Source: Methanosphaera sp. (GTDB lineage Archaea; Methanobacteriota; Methanobacteria; Methanobacteriales; Methanobacteriaceae). Taken from it: a stretch of 16,192 nucleotides of DNA. How positions within the stretch are numbered: the first letter of the stretch is position 1; each line of letters starts with the position of its first letter. Below the pieces are notes generated by a model. It made no database searches. It saw nothing but the letters and a program-made list of their open reading frames with translations, and had not been told where the DNA came from. The stretch is from contig DUHK01000176.1 of NCBI GenBank assembly GCA_013330915.1, positions 1-16,192 of the forward strand, given 5' to 3'. Of the stretch, positions 1-6,721 are shown piece after piece. The position numbers and the translations under genes are program-made.

Positions 1-4
1 TTTT

Positions 5-13
5 TTCCTTTTA
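5..13 (-). promoter_or_regulatory. Possible ribosome binding site of rpl12 at the window edge
   Basis: Read on the minus strand, the 83 bases after the rpl10 stop run to the window edge and end in an AAAAGG stretch followed by A residues. In archaea rpl12 normally follows rpl10, so this may be the ribosome binding site of a stalk protein L12 gene whose start codon lies just outside. No start codon is visible, so this is positional inference. Confidence 0.3.
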
Positions 14-83
14 AATCTTTTATATAATAAATCTCAATTTGCTATTAAGATTTGAATTTTTCCTTTTACTAGTACCTTAAAGT

Positions 84-1079
84 CTATCCGAATAAAGCTC
101 CGAGTCCTGCTGCTGCAGATTCTTCTTCGTCTTCTTCTTCCTCTTCTACGACTTCTTCTTCAGGTTCTTCTGTATTATCTGCAGGTGCTGCTTGAGCAGG
201 TACTGAATTAAGTTTTTCACTTAATTCATCATCTAATGCCTCAGGACATAATAATGATGCTACTGCTAACATTTGAGCATATGCTTTGGATAATATTTTA
301 TCAGTTGTTTCAGAAGTTAATATATTAGCATTAACAGCTAAGTTCATAGCTTCGTTAGCTGCTTTCTGTATGAGTATAGGTACAGATTTACTGTTTGCTA
401 TACCTGCATTAACTGATAAGTTAATTGCATTTTGATATGCAGTTGCAATTGTTTGAAGAGTTTCTTCTTCATCAATTTTAAGAACATCTGCAGTATATAT
501 TGTATCTCCTTCACAAACTGCTAGTAAGTCCATTCCCACTTCCATAGGATAAATTTCAAGTTTGGTTAAAATATCTGCAACGTTTTTAGGAACTGGTTCC
601 CCTTCTTCAACAACTGTTGCATCTTCTTGAACTACAATTGAACCTTTGTCAATTTTTGCAGGAATCCCTGCTTGTTGTAATTCACCAAGAATTGGTCCTG
701 GTGGGAAAGATGTATCTCCTGCTGGAACTACAATATCAGCTGGAGCAATAGCACCAGCTTTTGCTGGAGCTTCCGTTTTACTATCTTCCAAGATTTTAAA
801 TAGTTTGAAAGGATTCATATCTGTGAAGACCATTGCTGGTTGACCTTCAAGGTAGTCTGCTAAACCTTCAACATCTTTGTTTGAGTTAGCTAATGCAATT
901 TTAATGAAATTTTTACGTGACATTTTAAGAATTGCTTTGTCACCTAAAGTTCTTCTCATAGTTTGTAATTGAGGTGCTGGGATATCAGCTAAGTTTACAA
1001 TACCGATGATTTCATTATTATTGGTTAACTCTTCAAGTTCAGCTACTTTTTCTTTTTTCCAATCTGCAACATGTGGCAT
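84..1079 (-). CDS. rpl10: Large ribosomal subunit stalk protein uL10 (archaeal L10/P0)
   Basis: This is the base of the ribosomal stalk: the N-terminal domain binds 23S rRNA next to L11, the central helices carry L12 dimers, and the tail helps recruit translation GTPases. The 331-residue length and layout are archaeal. There is an N-terminal uL10 domain (about 1-105), the archaeal/eukaryotic insertion (about 106-180) with the FPPGPILGELQQAGIPAKI segment, helical L12-binding spine segments (about 205-280), then an Ala/Pro linker, an acidic run near residue 310, and the terminal AAAGLGALFG shared by archaeal stalk proteins. The ATG lies one base after the L1 stop. The ribosome binding site GGTGATC lies inside the end of rpl1, so translation is probably coupled to L1 and falls under the L1 autoregulatory site. 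Identification is secure. Confidence 0.97.
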   Translation of the reverse strand: MPHVADWKKEKVAELEELTNNNEIIGIVNLADIPAPQLQTMRRTLGDKAILKMSRKNFIKIALANSNKDVEGLADYLEGQPAMVFTDMNPFKLFKILEDSKTEAPAKAGAIAPADIVVPAGDTSFPPGPILGELQQAGIPAKIDKGSIVVQEDATVVEEGEPVPKNVADILTKLEIYPMEVGMDLLAVCEGDTIYTADVLKIDEEETLQTIATAYQNAINLSVNAGIANSKSVPILIQKAANEAMNLAVNANILTSETTDKILSKAYAQMLAVASLLCPEALDDELSEKLNSVPAQAAPADNTEEPEEEVVEEEEEDEEESAAAGLGALFG

Positions 1080-1080
1080 T

Positions 1081-1719
1081 TTAGATCACCCTCGTTACAG
1101 GTCCCATTGTTGTTTTGATATACATTGCCTTGATTTGTTTTTGACCTTTTTCAAGGTTTCTGTCAAGAACATCTAATATAGCATCCACATTTTCAGCAAT
1201 TTGTGCTTCAGTCATATCTTCGGATCCTACAATAGATTGTATAATAGGTTGGTCTTTCACTCTTATTTTAACTGTGCTTCTTAATCTTCCTAATATTACT
1301 TCTGGATTTGCACTTGCTGGAATTGGTTTAGGCATTTTTTTCCTTGGTCCTAAAACAGGTCCTAAGAATCTACCTACGGTTGGCATTAAGTCAGATTGAG
1401 CAACAAAGAAATCATAATTATTTGCTACTTTTTTAGCTTCTGCTCTGTTTTTACCATAAGCTTCTAATTGTTCTTTGTCAATTACAAAATCTGCTCCGGC
1501 TTTTTCAGCTTGGTATGCCAATTCACCTTCAGCAATAAATGCTATTTTAACATCTTTTCCACGTCCATTAGGGAGAAGCACTTCTTCATCTAAACGGTTT
1601 TCTGGTTTGTTTACGTCTAAATCGTTGATGGTTATGACCACATCAATAGACTGTGTGAAGTTTCTCGGTTTTGATTCTTCTAAAACCTTCTTCACTGCTT
1701 CTTCAATAACTTGTGTCAT
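1081..1719 (-). CDS. rpl1: Large ribosomal subunit protein uL1
   Basis: L1 binds the mobile L1 stalk of 23S rRNA near the tRNA exit site; in methanococci it is also the translational repressor of its own operon. The protein is 212 residues, typical for archaeal L1. Recognisable parts are the RNFTQSID segment near the N-terminus (residues 19-26), the GRGK strand of the first domain, the FLGPVLGPRKKMPKPIP signature in domain II (about residues 118-134), and the C-terminal TTMGPVTRV. The ATG has a strong GGAGGA ribosome binding site seven bases upstream. A 150-base spacer separates it from rpl11 and contains a plausible TATA box, so L1-L10-(L12) may be a separate transcription unit or be read both ways. 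Codons 9-22 overlap the candidate L1-binding hairpin listed separately. Confidence 0.97.
   Translation of the reverse strand: MTQVIEEAVKKVLEESKPRNFTQSIDVVITINDLDVNKPENRLDEEVLLPNGRGKDVKIAFIAEGELAYQAEKAGADFVIDKEQLEAYGKNRAEAKKVANNYDFFVAQSDLMPTVGRFLGPVLGPRKKMPKPIPASANPEVILGRLRSTVKIRVKDQPIIQSIVGSEDMTEAQIAENVDAILDVLDRNLEKGQKQIKAMYIKTTMGPVTRVI
1655..1695 (-). promoter_or_regulatory. Candidate L1 autoregulatory hairpin within the start of rpl1 mRNA
   Basis: On the minus strand, bases 25-65 of the rpl1 coding sequence fold into a stem-internal loop-stem. GTGAAG (25-30) pairs with CTTCAC (60-65). A short AA side and a long GAGAAA side form an asymmetric internal loop. GGTTTT (33-38) then pairs with AAAACC (48-53) around a nine-base loop. 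The outer stem GUGAAG/CUUCAC and the GAGAAA side match, from memory, the L1-binding mRNA element of Methanococcus, which also lies about 30 bases inside the L1 gene and imitates the L1 site of 23S rRNA. The base pairing is seen directly; its role as an L1 operator is inferred from that match. Confidence 0.75.
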
Positions 1720-1800
1720 TCAATTTCCTCCAAAGAACTAGATTGAATAATCATAGTTCAACGTGTGATTGTATGTAACTTGTACATCGTATAAAATTTT

Positions 1801-1810
1801 TATATTTAAA
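1801..1810 (-). promoter_or_regulatory. Candidate TATA box of rpl1
   Basis: The minus strand reads TTTAAATATA here, about 82-91 bases upstream of the rpl1 start, in the 150-base spacer after rpl11. Transcription would start about 25 bases downstream, leaving a leader of roughly 60 bases that ends in the GGAGGA ribosome binding site. In AT-rich DNA such matches are common, so this is only a reasonable candidate. Confidence 0.4.
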
Positions 1811-1869
1811 GCCTAATCGTAATTGATTAATATCATTAAATTATTAATATGTCACAAAATAGATCATGA

Positions 1870-2355
1870 TTAGAAGTTATCAAATACTGAATCATAATCC
1901 CCATTATCGATGTCTTTTTGGGTTTCACGGCCATCTTTGCCTTCAACATTGATTCCCATACTTACACATGTACCGATTACTTCTTTGGTTGCATGTTTGT
2001 AATCGTTTGCAAGTAAGTCATCGAATTTCATTCTTGCAACTTTAAATGCTTGTTCAACTGTGAAATCAGCTGCAACTTCAGTACCTGGTTCGTGAGAACC
2101 ACTACCAATACCAAGTTCTTCAAGAACTAAAGCGGTTGTTGGTGGTGTACCTACAGATATTTCAAAGTCTTTTGTATCCATATCTGCTGTGATTTTAACT
2201 GGTACTTTCATTCCGCTGAAATCAGCAGTTTTTTTGTTGATTTCTTCAACAACTTGCATCATATTAATACCTAATGGACCTATAGCTGGACCTAATGGTG
2301 GTCCCGGTGTGGCTTTTCCACCTTCCACTAGGATTTCAATAGTTTGACTAGCCAC
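1870..2355 (-). CDS. rpl11: Large ribosomal subunit protein uL11
   Basis: L11 forms the GTPase-associated centre of the large subunit together with 23S rRNA and the L10-L12 stalk. The 161 residues are typical for archaea. The N-terminal domain shows the family signature KATPGPPLGPAIGPLGINMM (residues 14-33), and the C-terminal RNA-binding domain spans about residues 70-140. The start is a GTG whose first base is the last base of the spt5 stop (TAGTG). A strong AGGAGG ribosome binding site sits inside spt5, eight bases before the GTG. This one-base overlap points to cotranscription and coupled translation with spt5. The N-terminus MASQTIEILVEGGKA agrees with other archaeal L11 proteins, which supports the GTG start. 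Confidence 0.97.
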   Translation of the reverse strand: MASQTIEILVEGGKATPGPPLGPAIGPLGINMMQVVEEINKKTADFSGMKVPVKITADMDTKDFEISVGTPPTTALVLEELGIGSGSHEPGTEVAADFTVEQAFKVARMKFDDLLANDYKHATKEVIGTCVSMGINVEGKDGRETQKDIDNGDYDSVFDNF

Positions 2356-2798
2356 TATTCAGCCTCCTTTTGTATTAATCTGATTTGGTCACCCTTTACA
2401 GTAACAGGAATAGGAACTGCTGCTTCAATTAATTCTAGCACAACATCCTCTTTTGTTTCATCAATTCTGACTACTTTAGCTTTTTCATCCTTGAACGGTC
2501 CGCTTGTTAATACAACAATACTACCCTTAGCAATGTTGGACATTGCAGGTTCAGGGTTCAAGAATTTTTTAAGCTCTTCAAAAGCCATGTCACCTTCGAC
2601 TAAACCCCTCAAATTAGGAATTTTGAGTGCAGGATGCCTCATATCTAATGCTTGTGTGGATTCGACAAAAATGTAACCTTGCATACCTTCCGGAGATAAA
2701 ATAGCTTTTATTCCAAGGTCTTCATGTTTAACACTTTGTGCTAATAGACTGGCCACATTTTTTTCTTGTCCCATAGCTGCTCTCATTGCATAAAACAT
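2355..2798 (-). CDS. spt5: Transcription elongation factor Spt5 (archaeal NusG)
   Basis: Spt5/NusG binds the clamp of RNA polymerase through its NGN domain, usually with Spt4, and promotes processive elongation; the KOW domain can contact the ribosome. The protein is 147 residues. The NGN domain covers about residues 1-83, starting with the typical MFYAMRAAMGQEKNVA and containing GYIFVES (41-47). The KOW domain covers about residues 90-143, with KGSIVVLTSGPFKDEKAKV and a VPVTV-like strand. The length and the absence of extra KOW domains fit archaeal Spt5. The first ATG is supported by the conserved N-terminus, although the upstream GTGA is only a weak ribosome binding site. It lies between secE and rpl11, the classical archaeal arrangement. 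Confidence 0.95.
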   Translation of the reverse strand: MFYAMRAAMGQEKNVASLLAQSVKHEDLGIKAILSPEGMQGYIFVESTQALDMRHPALKIPNLRGLVEGDMAFEELKKFLNPEPAMSNIAKGSIVVLTSGPFKDEKAKVVRIDETKEDVVLELIEAAVPIPVTVKGDQIRLIQKEAE

Positions 2799-2843
2799 AT
2801 TTTCACTTTTTATATTGATTAAATAGTATTTAATTTAATTTGT

Positions 2844-2866
2844 AAAATATTATAAAATAATATTTT
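2844..2866. repeat. Perfect 10-bp AT inverted repeat between secE and spt5
   Basis: AAAATATTAT and ATAATATTTT are perfect inverted copies separated by three bases, in the 112-base gap between secE and spt5. The minus strand of this segment also resembles a TATA element (TTTTATAATATT), so it could be part of an spt5 promoter or a weak hairpin downstream of secE. With only A and T, a chance origin is possible. Confidence 0.45.
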
Positions 2867-2910
2867 TATCTTGTTTTTGTTGTTTGTTAATGGTTTGATA
2901 AACTTTAGAT

Positions 2911-3096
2911 CTAAGAGTAAAATAATACTTGTGATAATAAAGCAATTATGAATCCAATAACACCTATAATAATAATACCAAGCCCAGTAACTTTTGCTAC
3001 TGTTTTGTATTCGTCGGTATCAGGTTTTTTTGCGACTCTTAAAACTCTTTCACATTGTTTTAAAAAACCATAAATTGATTCTTTGTTTATATTCAT
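2911..3096 (-). CDS. secE: Preprotein translocase subunit SecE (Sec61 gamma)
   Basis: SecE is the small clamp subunit of the SecYEG/Sec61 protein-conducting channel in the cytoplasmic membrane. The 61-residue protein has the single-span archaeal layout: an amphipathic N-terminal helix (about 5-25, with FLKQCERVLRVAKKP), the conserved TDEYKTVAKVTGLG hinge, and one membrane segment at about residues 38-59 (GIIIIGVIGFIIALLSQVL). The ATG is preceded by AGGTAG as a modest ribosome binding site. A TATA-like element lies about 60 bases upstream, so secE-spt5-rpl11 may have a promoter separate from ftsZ. The neighbouring Spt5 gene is a classic partner, shared with bacterial secE-nusG pairs. Confidence 0.93.
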   Translation of the reverse strand: MNINKESIYGFLKQCERVLRVAKKPDTDEYKTVAKVTGLGIIIIGVIGFIIALLSQVLFYS

Positions 3097-3155
3097 ATTA
3101 CTACCTGCATTAAAAATTCAAAATGAGAAAATTTAAAACCTAAGATAGGGATCAA

Positions 3156-3170
3156 CTATATATATTTATT
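3156..3170 (-). promoter_or_regulatory. Candidate TATA box of secE-spt5-rpl11
   Basis: The minus strand reads AATAAATATATATAG about 60-74 bases upstream of the secE start. With initiation about 25 bases downstream the leader would be some 35-40 bases. It lies after the T-rich terminator-like tracts of ftsZ, which fits a new transcription unit starting here. The call rests on sequence resemblance only. Confidence 0.45.
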
Positions 3171-3204
3171 TTAATATTAATAAAGCTTTGGTTTTTTAAA
3201 TGAT

Positions 3205-3256
3205 AAAAATTAAAAAAAATTTTAATCTTGATAAAAAAAAGTTTTCAAAAAAAAAG
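3205..3256 (-). terminator. Oligo-T terminator tracts downstream of ftsZ
   Basis: After the ftsZ stop the minus strand carries three T tracts: two of eight to nine T separated by GAAAAC (3233-3255), and a third (AATTTTTTTTAATTTTT) a little further on. Archaeal polymerase terminates efficiently at such oligo-T runs without needing a hairpin. This is the most T-dense stretch between ftsZ and secE. Confidence 0.6.
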
Positions 3257-3284
3257 TAGTGATGGATTCTAAATGTTATTGCAT

Positions 3285-4439
3285 CTAGAATACGTCATCT
3301 ATAAATCCTTCTAAATCAGTTTCAGGTGTGGTTGCAGTTGATTCTTCTCCACCTCTACGTTCTGATTTATATGAGTCATCTGAACCAAGTATGCTTGGGG
3401 AAGTTACGCCTGCAACAACGATTGTTGTTCTGACTGTACTTGCAAGGTCATCTTGGATTTGTGTACCCCAAATAATGTTTGCATCAGGGTCGAGTTCGTC
3501 TGCAACGATTTGTACGATTTTCTCAGCTTCATTCAATGTTAAGTCACTGCTACCTGATATGTTAACAAGTGCACTTTTTGCTGTAGAAATGTCTAAGTCT
3601 AGTAATGGGCTGTTTAATGCTTCGTTTACAGATTCTATTGCACGGTCACCTGTATCTGATTCACCCATACCAATCATTGCCATACCACTGTTTTCCATTA
3701 CACTCTTAATATCAGCAAAGTCTAAACTGATTAATCCCGGTTTTGTAATTAATTCAGTGATACCTTTTACTGCTCTTCCGAGTAATTCATCGGATACCAT
3801 GAATGCTTTGTTAATTGGTAAGCTTGGTGCAACTTCTAATAATTTATCATTAGGGATTACGAGAACTGTATCTGCTGCTTCTTGTAATTTTTCAAGACCT
3901 CTTTCAGCATTTTCTCTTCTTTTAATACCTTCTGCACTGAAAGGCATTGTTACAACAGCAATTGTTAATGCTCCTGCTTTTTGTGCAATTCTACTTACTA
4001 CAGGTGCAGATCCTGTTCCTGTTCCTCCACCGAGTCCACAGGTAACAAATACCATGTCTGCCCCTTCAATTTTTCTTTTAATTTGTTCTTCACTTTCTTC
4101 AGCACTAGCTTCTCCTACATCAGGAATTCCACCAGCACCTAATCCTTTACATGTTTCTTTTCCGATTAAGATTTTATCGTTGGATTTGCAGAAGAATAAA
4201 TCTTGTGCATCTGTGTTAATAGATATTGTTTCTGCTCCTTCAATTCCAATTTCACCTAATCTGGAAATAGTATTGTTTCCTGCTCCACCAGCACCTATTA
4301 CAAATATTTTTGTTCTACTTTGATTTATAAGATCTACTAATTCGCTGTTTATATCATCTAAACTAGCACTAGAAAGATCTGGTACTTCTGGCCCATTAGC
4401 TTTTGAATCTTTTAAGCTATCGTTTATTAGAGATTTCAC
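3285..4439 (-). CDS. ftsZ: Cell division protein FtsZ (tubulin-like GTPase)
   Basis: FtsZ polymerises with GTP into the contractile ring at midcell. The 384-residue protein has a short variable N-terminal tail (1-43). The Rossmann-type GTPase domain follows, with IGAGGAGNNT (48-57), INTDAQ (74-79) and the tubulin signature GGGTGTGSAP (137-146). The synergy loop SLDFADIKSVM (238-248) carries the acidic residues that complete the neighbour's active site, and a Ser/Thr-rich linker leads to the C-terminal peptide GFIDDVF, typical of archaeal FtsZ. The start is GTG, preceded by a strong GAGGGTG ribosome binding site. Homology reaches the tail only weakly, so the exact start rests on that site. It is divergent from comA across a 452-base region and is upstream of secE on the same strand. 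Confidence 0.97.
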   Translation of the reverse strand: MKSLINDSLKDSKANGPEVPDLSSASLDDINSELVDLINQSRTKIFVIGAGGAGNNTISRLGEIGIEGAETISINTDAQDLFFCKSNDKILIGKETCKGLGAGGIPDVGEASAEESEEQIKRKIEGADMVFVTCGLGGGTGTGSAPVVSRIAQKAGALTIAVVTMPFSAEGIKRRENAERGLEKLQEAADTVLVIPNDKLLEVAPSLPINKAFMVSDELLGRAVKGITELITKPGLISLDFADIKSVMENSGMAMIGMGESDTGDRAIESVNEALNSPLLDLDISTAKSALVNISGSSDLTLNEAEKIVQIVADELDPDANIIWGTQIQDDLASTVRTTIVVAGVTSPSILGSDDSYKSERRGGEESTATTPETDLEGFIDDVF

Positions 4440-4891
4440 TTAACACCCTCACTATAGTTAATAACAGTTCTTATTTGTAATTATTATTAAATCAATATAA
4501 TATGTTCAATATTTTGTTTATTTCAAAACTAATTAACAATAAGTTATTATTGAGTAATTCGTTTAAATATCATTGTTAATTAGTTGATTATGCTAATAAC
4601 AAACATATTAACCAATAATAGCTTATATGATTAATAAATTTCTTAATCTTCAGAACATTATTTTATTTATAAAATAATTAACTTTATATTATTATATTTG
4701 TATGTACTATAAAATATATAAACTTAGTTTTTTTTTATTGAATTTTTTTGTGAAGAGTAACCCTCACATACACATACCAATAACAATTCCATTTTGTAAA
4801 ATAAATTATCTGTGATTCCGATTATTTAAGTATTTAACAATTAAAAACCATACTATTACTATACTTTTAAAATATATGTGGAAGAATAAAT
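4440..4891. other. Divergent AT-rich intergenic region between ftsZ and comA
   Basis: These 452 bases hold no convincing gene, tRNA or long ORF. Near the ftsZ side there are AT-rich stretches such as CATATTATATTG (minus strand, about 4495) that could be its TATA box. A perfect 14-bp inverted repeat lies at 4527-4585. ACTATAAAATATATAAAC (4707-4724) is a strong TATA-like element readable on either strand. T runs of nine (4728-4736) and seven (4743-4749) follow on the plus strand. The comA ribosome binding site is TGGAAG (4878-4883), with TTTAAGTATTTAA (about 4826) a possible TATA box. The length is unusual for this compact window. Confidence 0.6.
4527..4585. repeat. Perfect 14-bp inverted repeat upstream of ftsZ
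   Basis: AACTAATTAACAAT (4527-4540) and ATTGTTAATTAGTT (4572-4585) are exact inverted copies separated by 31 bases. They lie 88-146 bases upstream of the ftsZ start codon. They could form a stem in a transcript or be paired sites for a dimeric regulator. The repeat is seen directly; the function is unknown. Confidence 0.6.
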
Positions 4892-5650
4892 ATGAGAGCA
4901 TTTGAATTTTTAGATAAATTTGATACTTTAAACTCTAAAACAATGGTTATTGACAAAGGTTTAGGATCCAAACACGTTGAAGACATGTTAAAAGTTAATG
5001 GTAACTATTTCAACTTTATTAAATATGGATGGGGAACATCCATATTATGTGATGATAAACTCGTTAAGGAAAAAAATGAAATCTACAATTCATATAATAT
5101 AAAATCCTATACCGGTGGAACATTATTTGAATTGGCAAATAAACAAAACAAAATCGATGAATATTTCGATGAAATAGATAGGTTAGGTTTTACTGCGATT
5201 GAAATATCTGATGGATCCACAGTTATACCTGAAGAAGATAGAAAAGATTTAATTAAGAAAGCCAAAGAAATGGGTTATTATACTTTAAGTGAAATCGGTA
5301 AGAAAAATCCGGAAAAAGATCATGAATATTCAATTGACAAAAGAATTGAAATGATTCAAATGGACATTGACTCAGGTTCCGACATGGTTATTATCGAAGG
5401 TAGAGAAAGTGGTAAAAACATTGGAATCTATGATGAAAAAGGTAACATCAAATCAGATGACTTAAACAAAATATCACAGAAAGTGGACCAAAAGAAAATA
5501 ATGTGGGAAGCTCCAAATAAAAATCAACAAATTGAACTGATACTGACTATTGGAAATGAAGTCAACATTGGAAATGTCAGTCCAGATGAAATAATTTCTC
5601 TTGAAACTTTAAGACGCGGCTTAAGAGGAGATACTTTAGGAAAAGTATAA
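4892..5650 (+). CDS. comA: Phosphosulfolactate synthase (coenzyme M biosynthesis)
   Basis: ComA catalyses the first step of the methanogen coenzyme M pathway: sulfite adds to phosphoenolpyruvate to give (R)-2-phospho-3-sulfolactate (EC 4.4.1.19). Coenzyme M is the methyl carrier used by methyl-coenzyme M reductase. The 252-residue protein is a TIM barrel with the family motifs in order: MVIDKG (18-23), FIKYGWGTS (42-50), YTGGTLFE (73-80), IEISDGS (103-109), LSEIGKK (132-138) and VIIEGRESGKNIGIY (166-180). These cover the expected substrate-binding Lys, Glu and Arg positions. The length is normal. The ATG follows TGGAAG with eight bases of spacing. It is divergently arranged with ftsZ, and a T8 tract follows shortly after its stop. 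Confidence 0.95.
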   Translation: MRAFEFLDKFDTLNSKTMVIDKGLGSKHVEDMLKVNGNYFNFIKYGWGTSILCDDKLVKEKNEIYNSYNIKSYTGGTLFELANKQNKIDEYFDEIDRLGFTAIEISDGSTVIPEEDRKDLIKKAKEMGYYTLSEIGKKNPEKDHEYSIDKRIEMIQMDIDSGSDMVIIEGRESGKNIGIYDEKGNIKSDDLNKISQKVDQKKIMWEAPNKNQQIELILTIGNEVNIGNVSPDEIISLETLRRGLRGDTLGKV

Positions 5651-5666
5651 TTTCTCTTAAGAATAC

Positions 5667-5674
5667 TTTTTTTT
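5667..5674 (+). terminator. T8 tract between comA and the CofE-like gene
   Basis: A run of eight T, 17 bases after the comA stop, could terminate comA transcripts in part. It directly precedes the start codons of the next gene, so complete termination there would deprive that gene of a leader. Partial termination or read-through are alternatives. Confidence 0.4.
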
Positions 5675-5675
5675 G

Positions 5676-6512
5676 ATGAATATGAAATATTATTGTAAAC
5701 CCATTGAAAGCAATTATTTTAAACCTAATGAAGGTTATTCCAGATTGATTGAGAGCATAGCGAATAACTGTCAAGATGGTGATTATGTATTTATCAGTGA
5801 AACACCAATTTCAACTGTTGAAGGAAATCTTGTTGATGAAAGCAAATTCAAAAGTGGAATAACAAGTTTTATAATTACAGAATTATGGTGCAGATATTTG
5901 TGGGGTTATGTGTTGGGACCAGTATTAGGTTATAGAAAACGGACGATTAAAAATCTTAGACAGATGCCAAAGGAAGCACGCAATCATAAAGAGTTTATAT
6001 TAAAAAGATATGGACTCAAACATGCACTTCAGCCAACAGCAGAGGCAGGTGTGGATTTAAGTAATGTTCCGGGAAATTTTGTTTCATTACTTCCCGAAAA
6101 TCCTGCAAAAAGTGCTTATACAATTAAACAGCTTATCAAAGAAAGATACAATAAATCAGTGGATATTATAATCATAGATACGGATCCCACATATAAATTT
6201 AGGAACACATATTTTACAACCCTGCCAAAATCCATTCCAGGCATAAAAAATGATACTGGTATTTTTGGTTATGTTTTACGTGCTTTTTCAGAAAAAATAG
6301 GAGCAACACCCCTCGCATCAACGGCTCCCCTTGATATAAATGAATTGATTAACATGGCAAATCTTGCCGAGGAATGTCAACGAAAAAGTTCCGCGAACTT
6401 CTTTGAAACAATATATAATATGCAGGAGACATTTGACACAGGTTATGATGAAATAACTGTTGAAATGTTAGACAGTGTTACACATGTTCCGGCAGTGATA
6501 ATTCATAATTAA
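5676..6512 (+). CDS. CofE-like protein (F420-0:L-glutamate ligase family), function uncertain
   Basis: This resembles coenzyme F420-0:glutamate ligase (CofE), which adds glutamates to F420-0 with GTP. Shared features are the N-terminal VFISETPISTVEGN segment (family: hydrophobic-SK/T-hydrophobic-S-x-x-EGR), AGVDLSNVPGNFVSLLPENP (family: NAGVDxSN and LLPxDP), and IIIIDTDPTYKFRN, standing where CofE has ITDTxGRxxRxG. The family's later IG-x-GI and LYGREL segments are not evident, so active-site parts are altered. At about 278 residues it is longer than typical CofE. Three starts are possible: TTG 5673, ATG 5676 and ATG 5682. None has a strong ribosome binding site; ATG 5676 is taken here. Lying 25 bases after comA, it may be read with it. 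It is probably a paralogue with another substrate rather than the main CofE. Confidence 0.7.
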   Translation: MNMKYYCKPIESNYFKPNEGYSRLIESIANNCQDGDYVFISETPISTVEGNLVDESKFKSGITSFIITELWCRYLWGYVLGPVLGYRKRTIKNLRQMPKEARNHKEFILKRYGLKHALQPTAEAGVDLSNVPGNFVSLLPENPAKSAYTIKQLIKERYNKSVDIIIIDTDPTYKFRNTYFTTLPKSIPGIKNDTGIFGYVLRAFSEKIGATPLASTAPLDINELINMANLAEECQRKSSANFFETIYNMQETFDTGYDEITVEMLDSVTHVPAVIIHN

Positions 6513-6569
6513 CTATTTATAATAAAAATTACATAATAATATATTACTTATCTACTGAAATAAGATGAT

Positions 6570-6594
6570 TTGATGAAAAATCAACTGATTTTTT
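6570..6594 (+). terminator. Possible hairpin plus T tract after the CofE-like gene
   Basis: TTGAT (6570-6574) and ATCAA (6580-6584) form a five-base stem around GAAAA, and a T6 run follows at 6589-6594. The hairpin is short; the T run alone could act as an archaeal terminator. It lies about 60 bases after the stop of the CofE-like gene and well before tfe. Confidence 0.35.
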
Positions 6595-6665
6595 ACGATA
6601 TGACCCCTACTTAAATTTTAATCAACCCGATTTTCAATAATTAAACAGTGAATGACATACACGAC

Positions 6666-6677
6666 AATTTAAGTAAT
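6666..6677 (+). promoter_or_regulatory. Candidate TATA box of tfe
   Basis: AATTTAAGTAAT lies 45-56 bases upstream of the tfe ATG. AATTTAAGT is also the inverted copy of ACTTAAATT at 6609-6617. Initiation 25 bases downstream would leave a leader of about 25-30 bases, with GAGAGAT as a weak ribosome binding site. This is a resemblance call in AT-rich DNA. Confidence 0.3.
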
Positions 6678-6721
6678 AATTAATAGTACAGTAGTTGTAC
6701 AATTAAAATAAGAGAGATATC

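Noticed and set aside
3328..4323. A 331-codon open frame on the plus strand opposite ftsZ.
   Set aside because: It is exactly antisense to a highly conserved gene, has a hydrophobic Ser/Pro-rich composition typical of reverse-strand shadows, and has no ribosome binding site or recognisable domain.
4440..4891. Search for a tRNA or structured RNA gene in the long ftsZ-comA gap.
   Set aside because: No GC-rich stems, TTCGA-like T-loop or CCA-type end is visible. Only the inverted repeat and T tracts stood out, and these are reported as a hypothesis.
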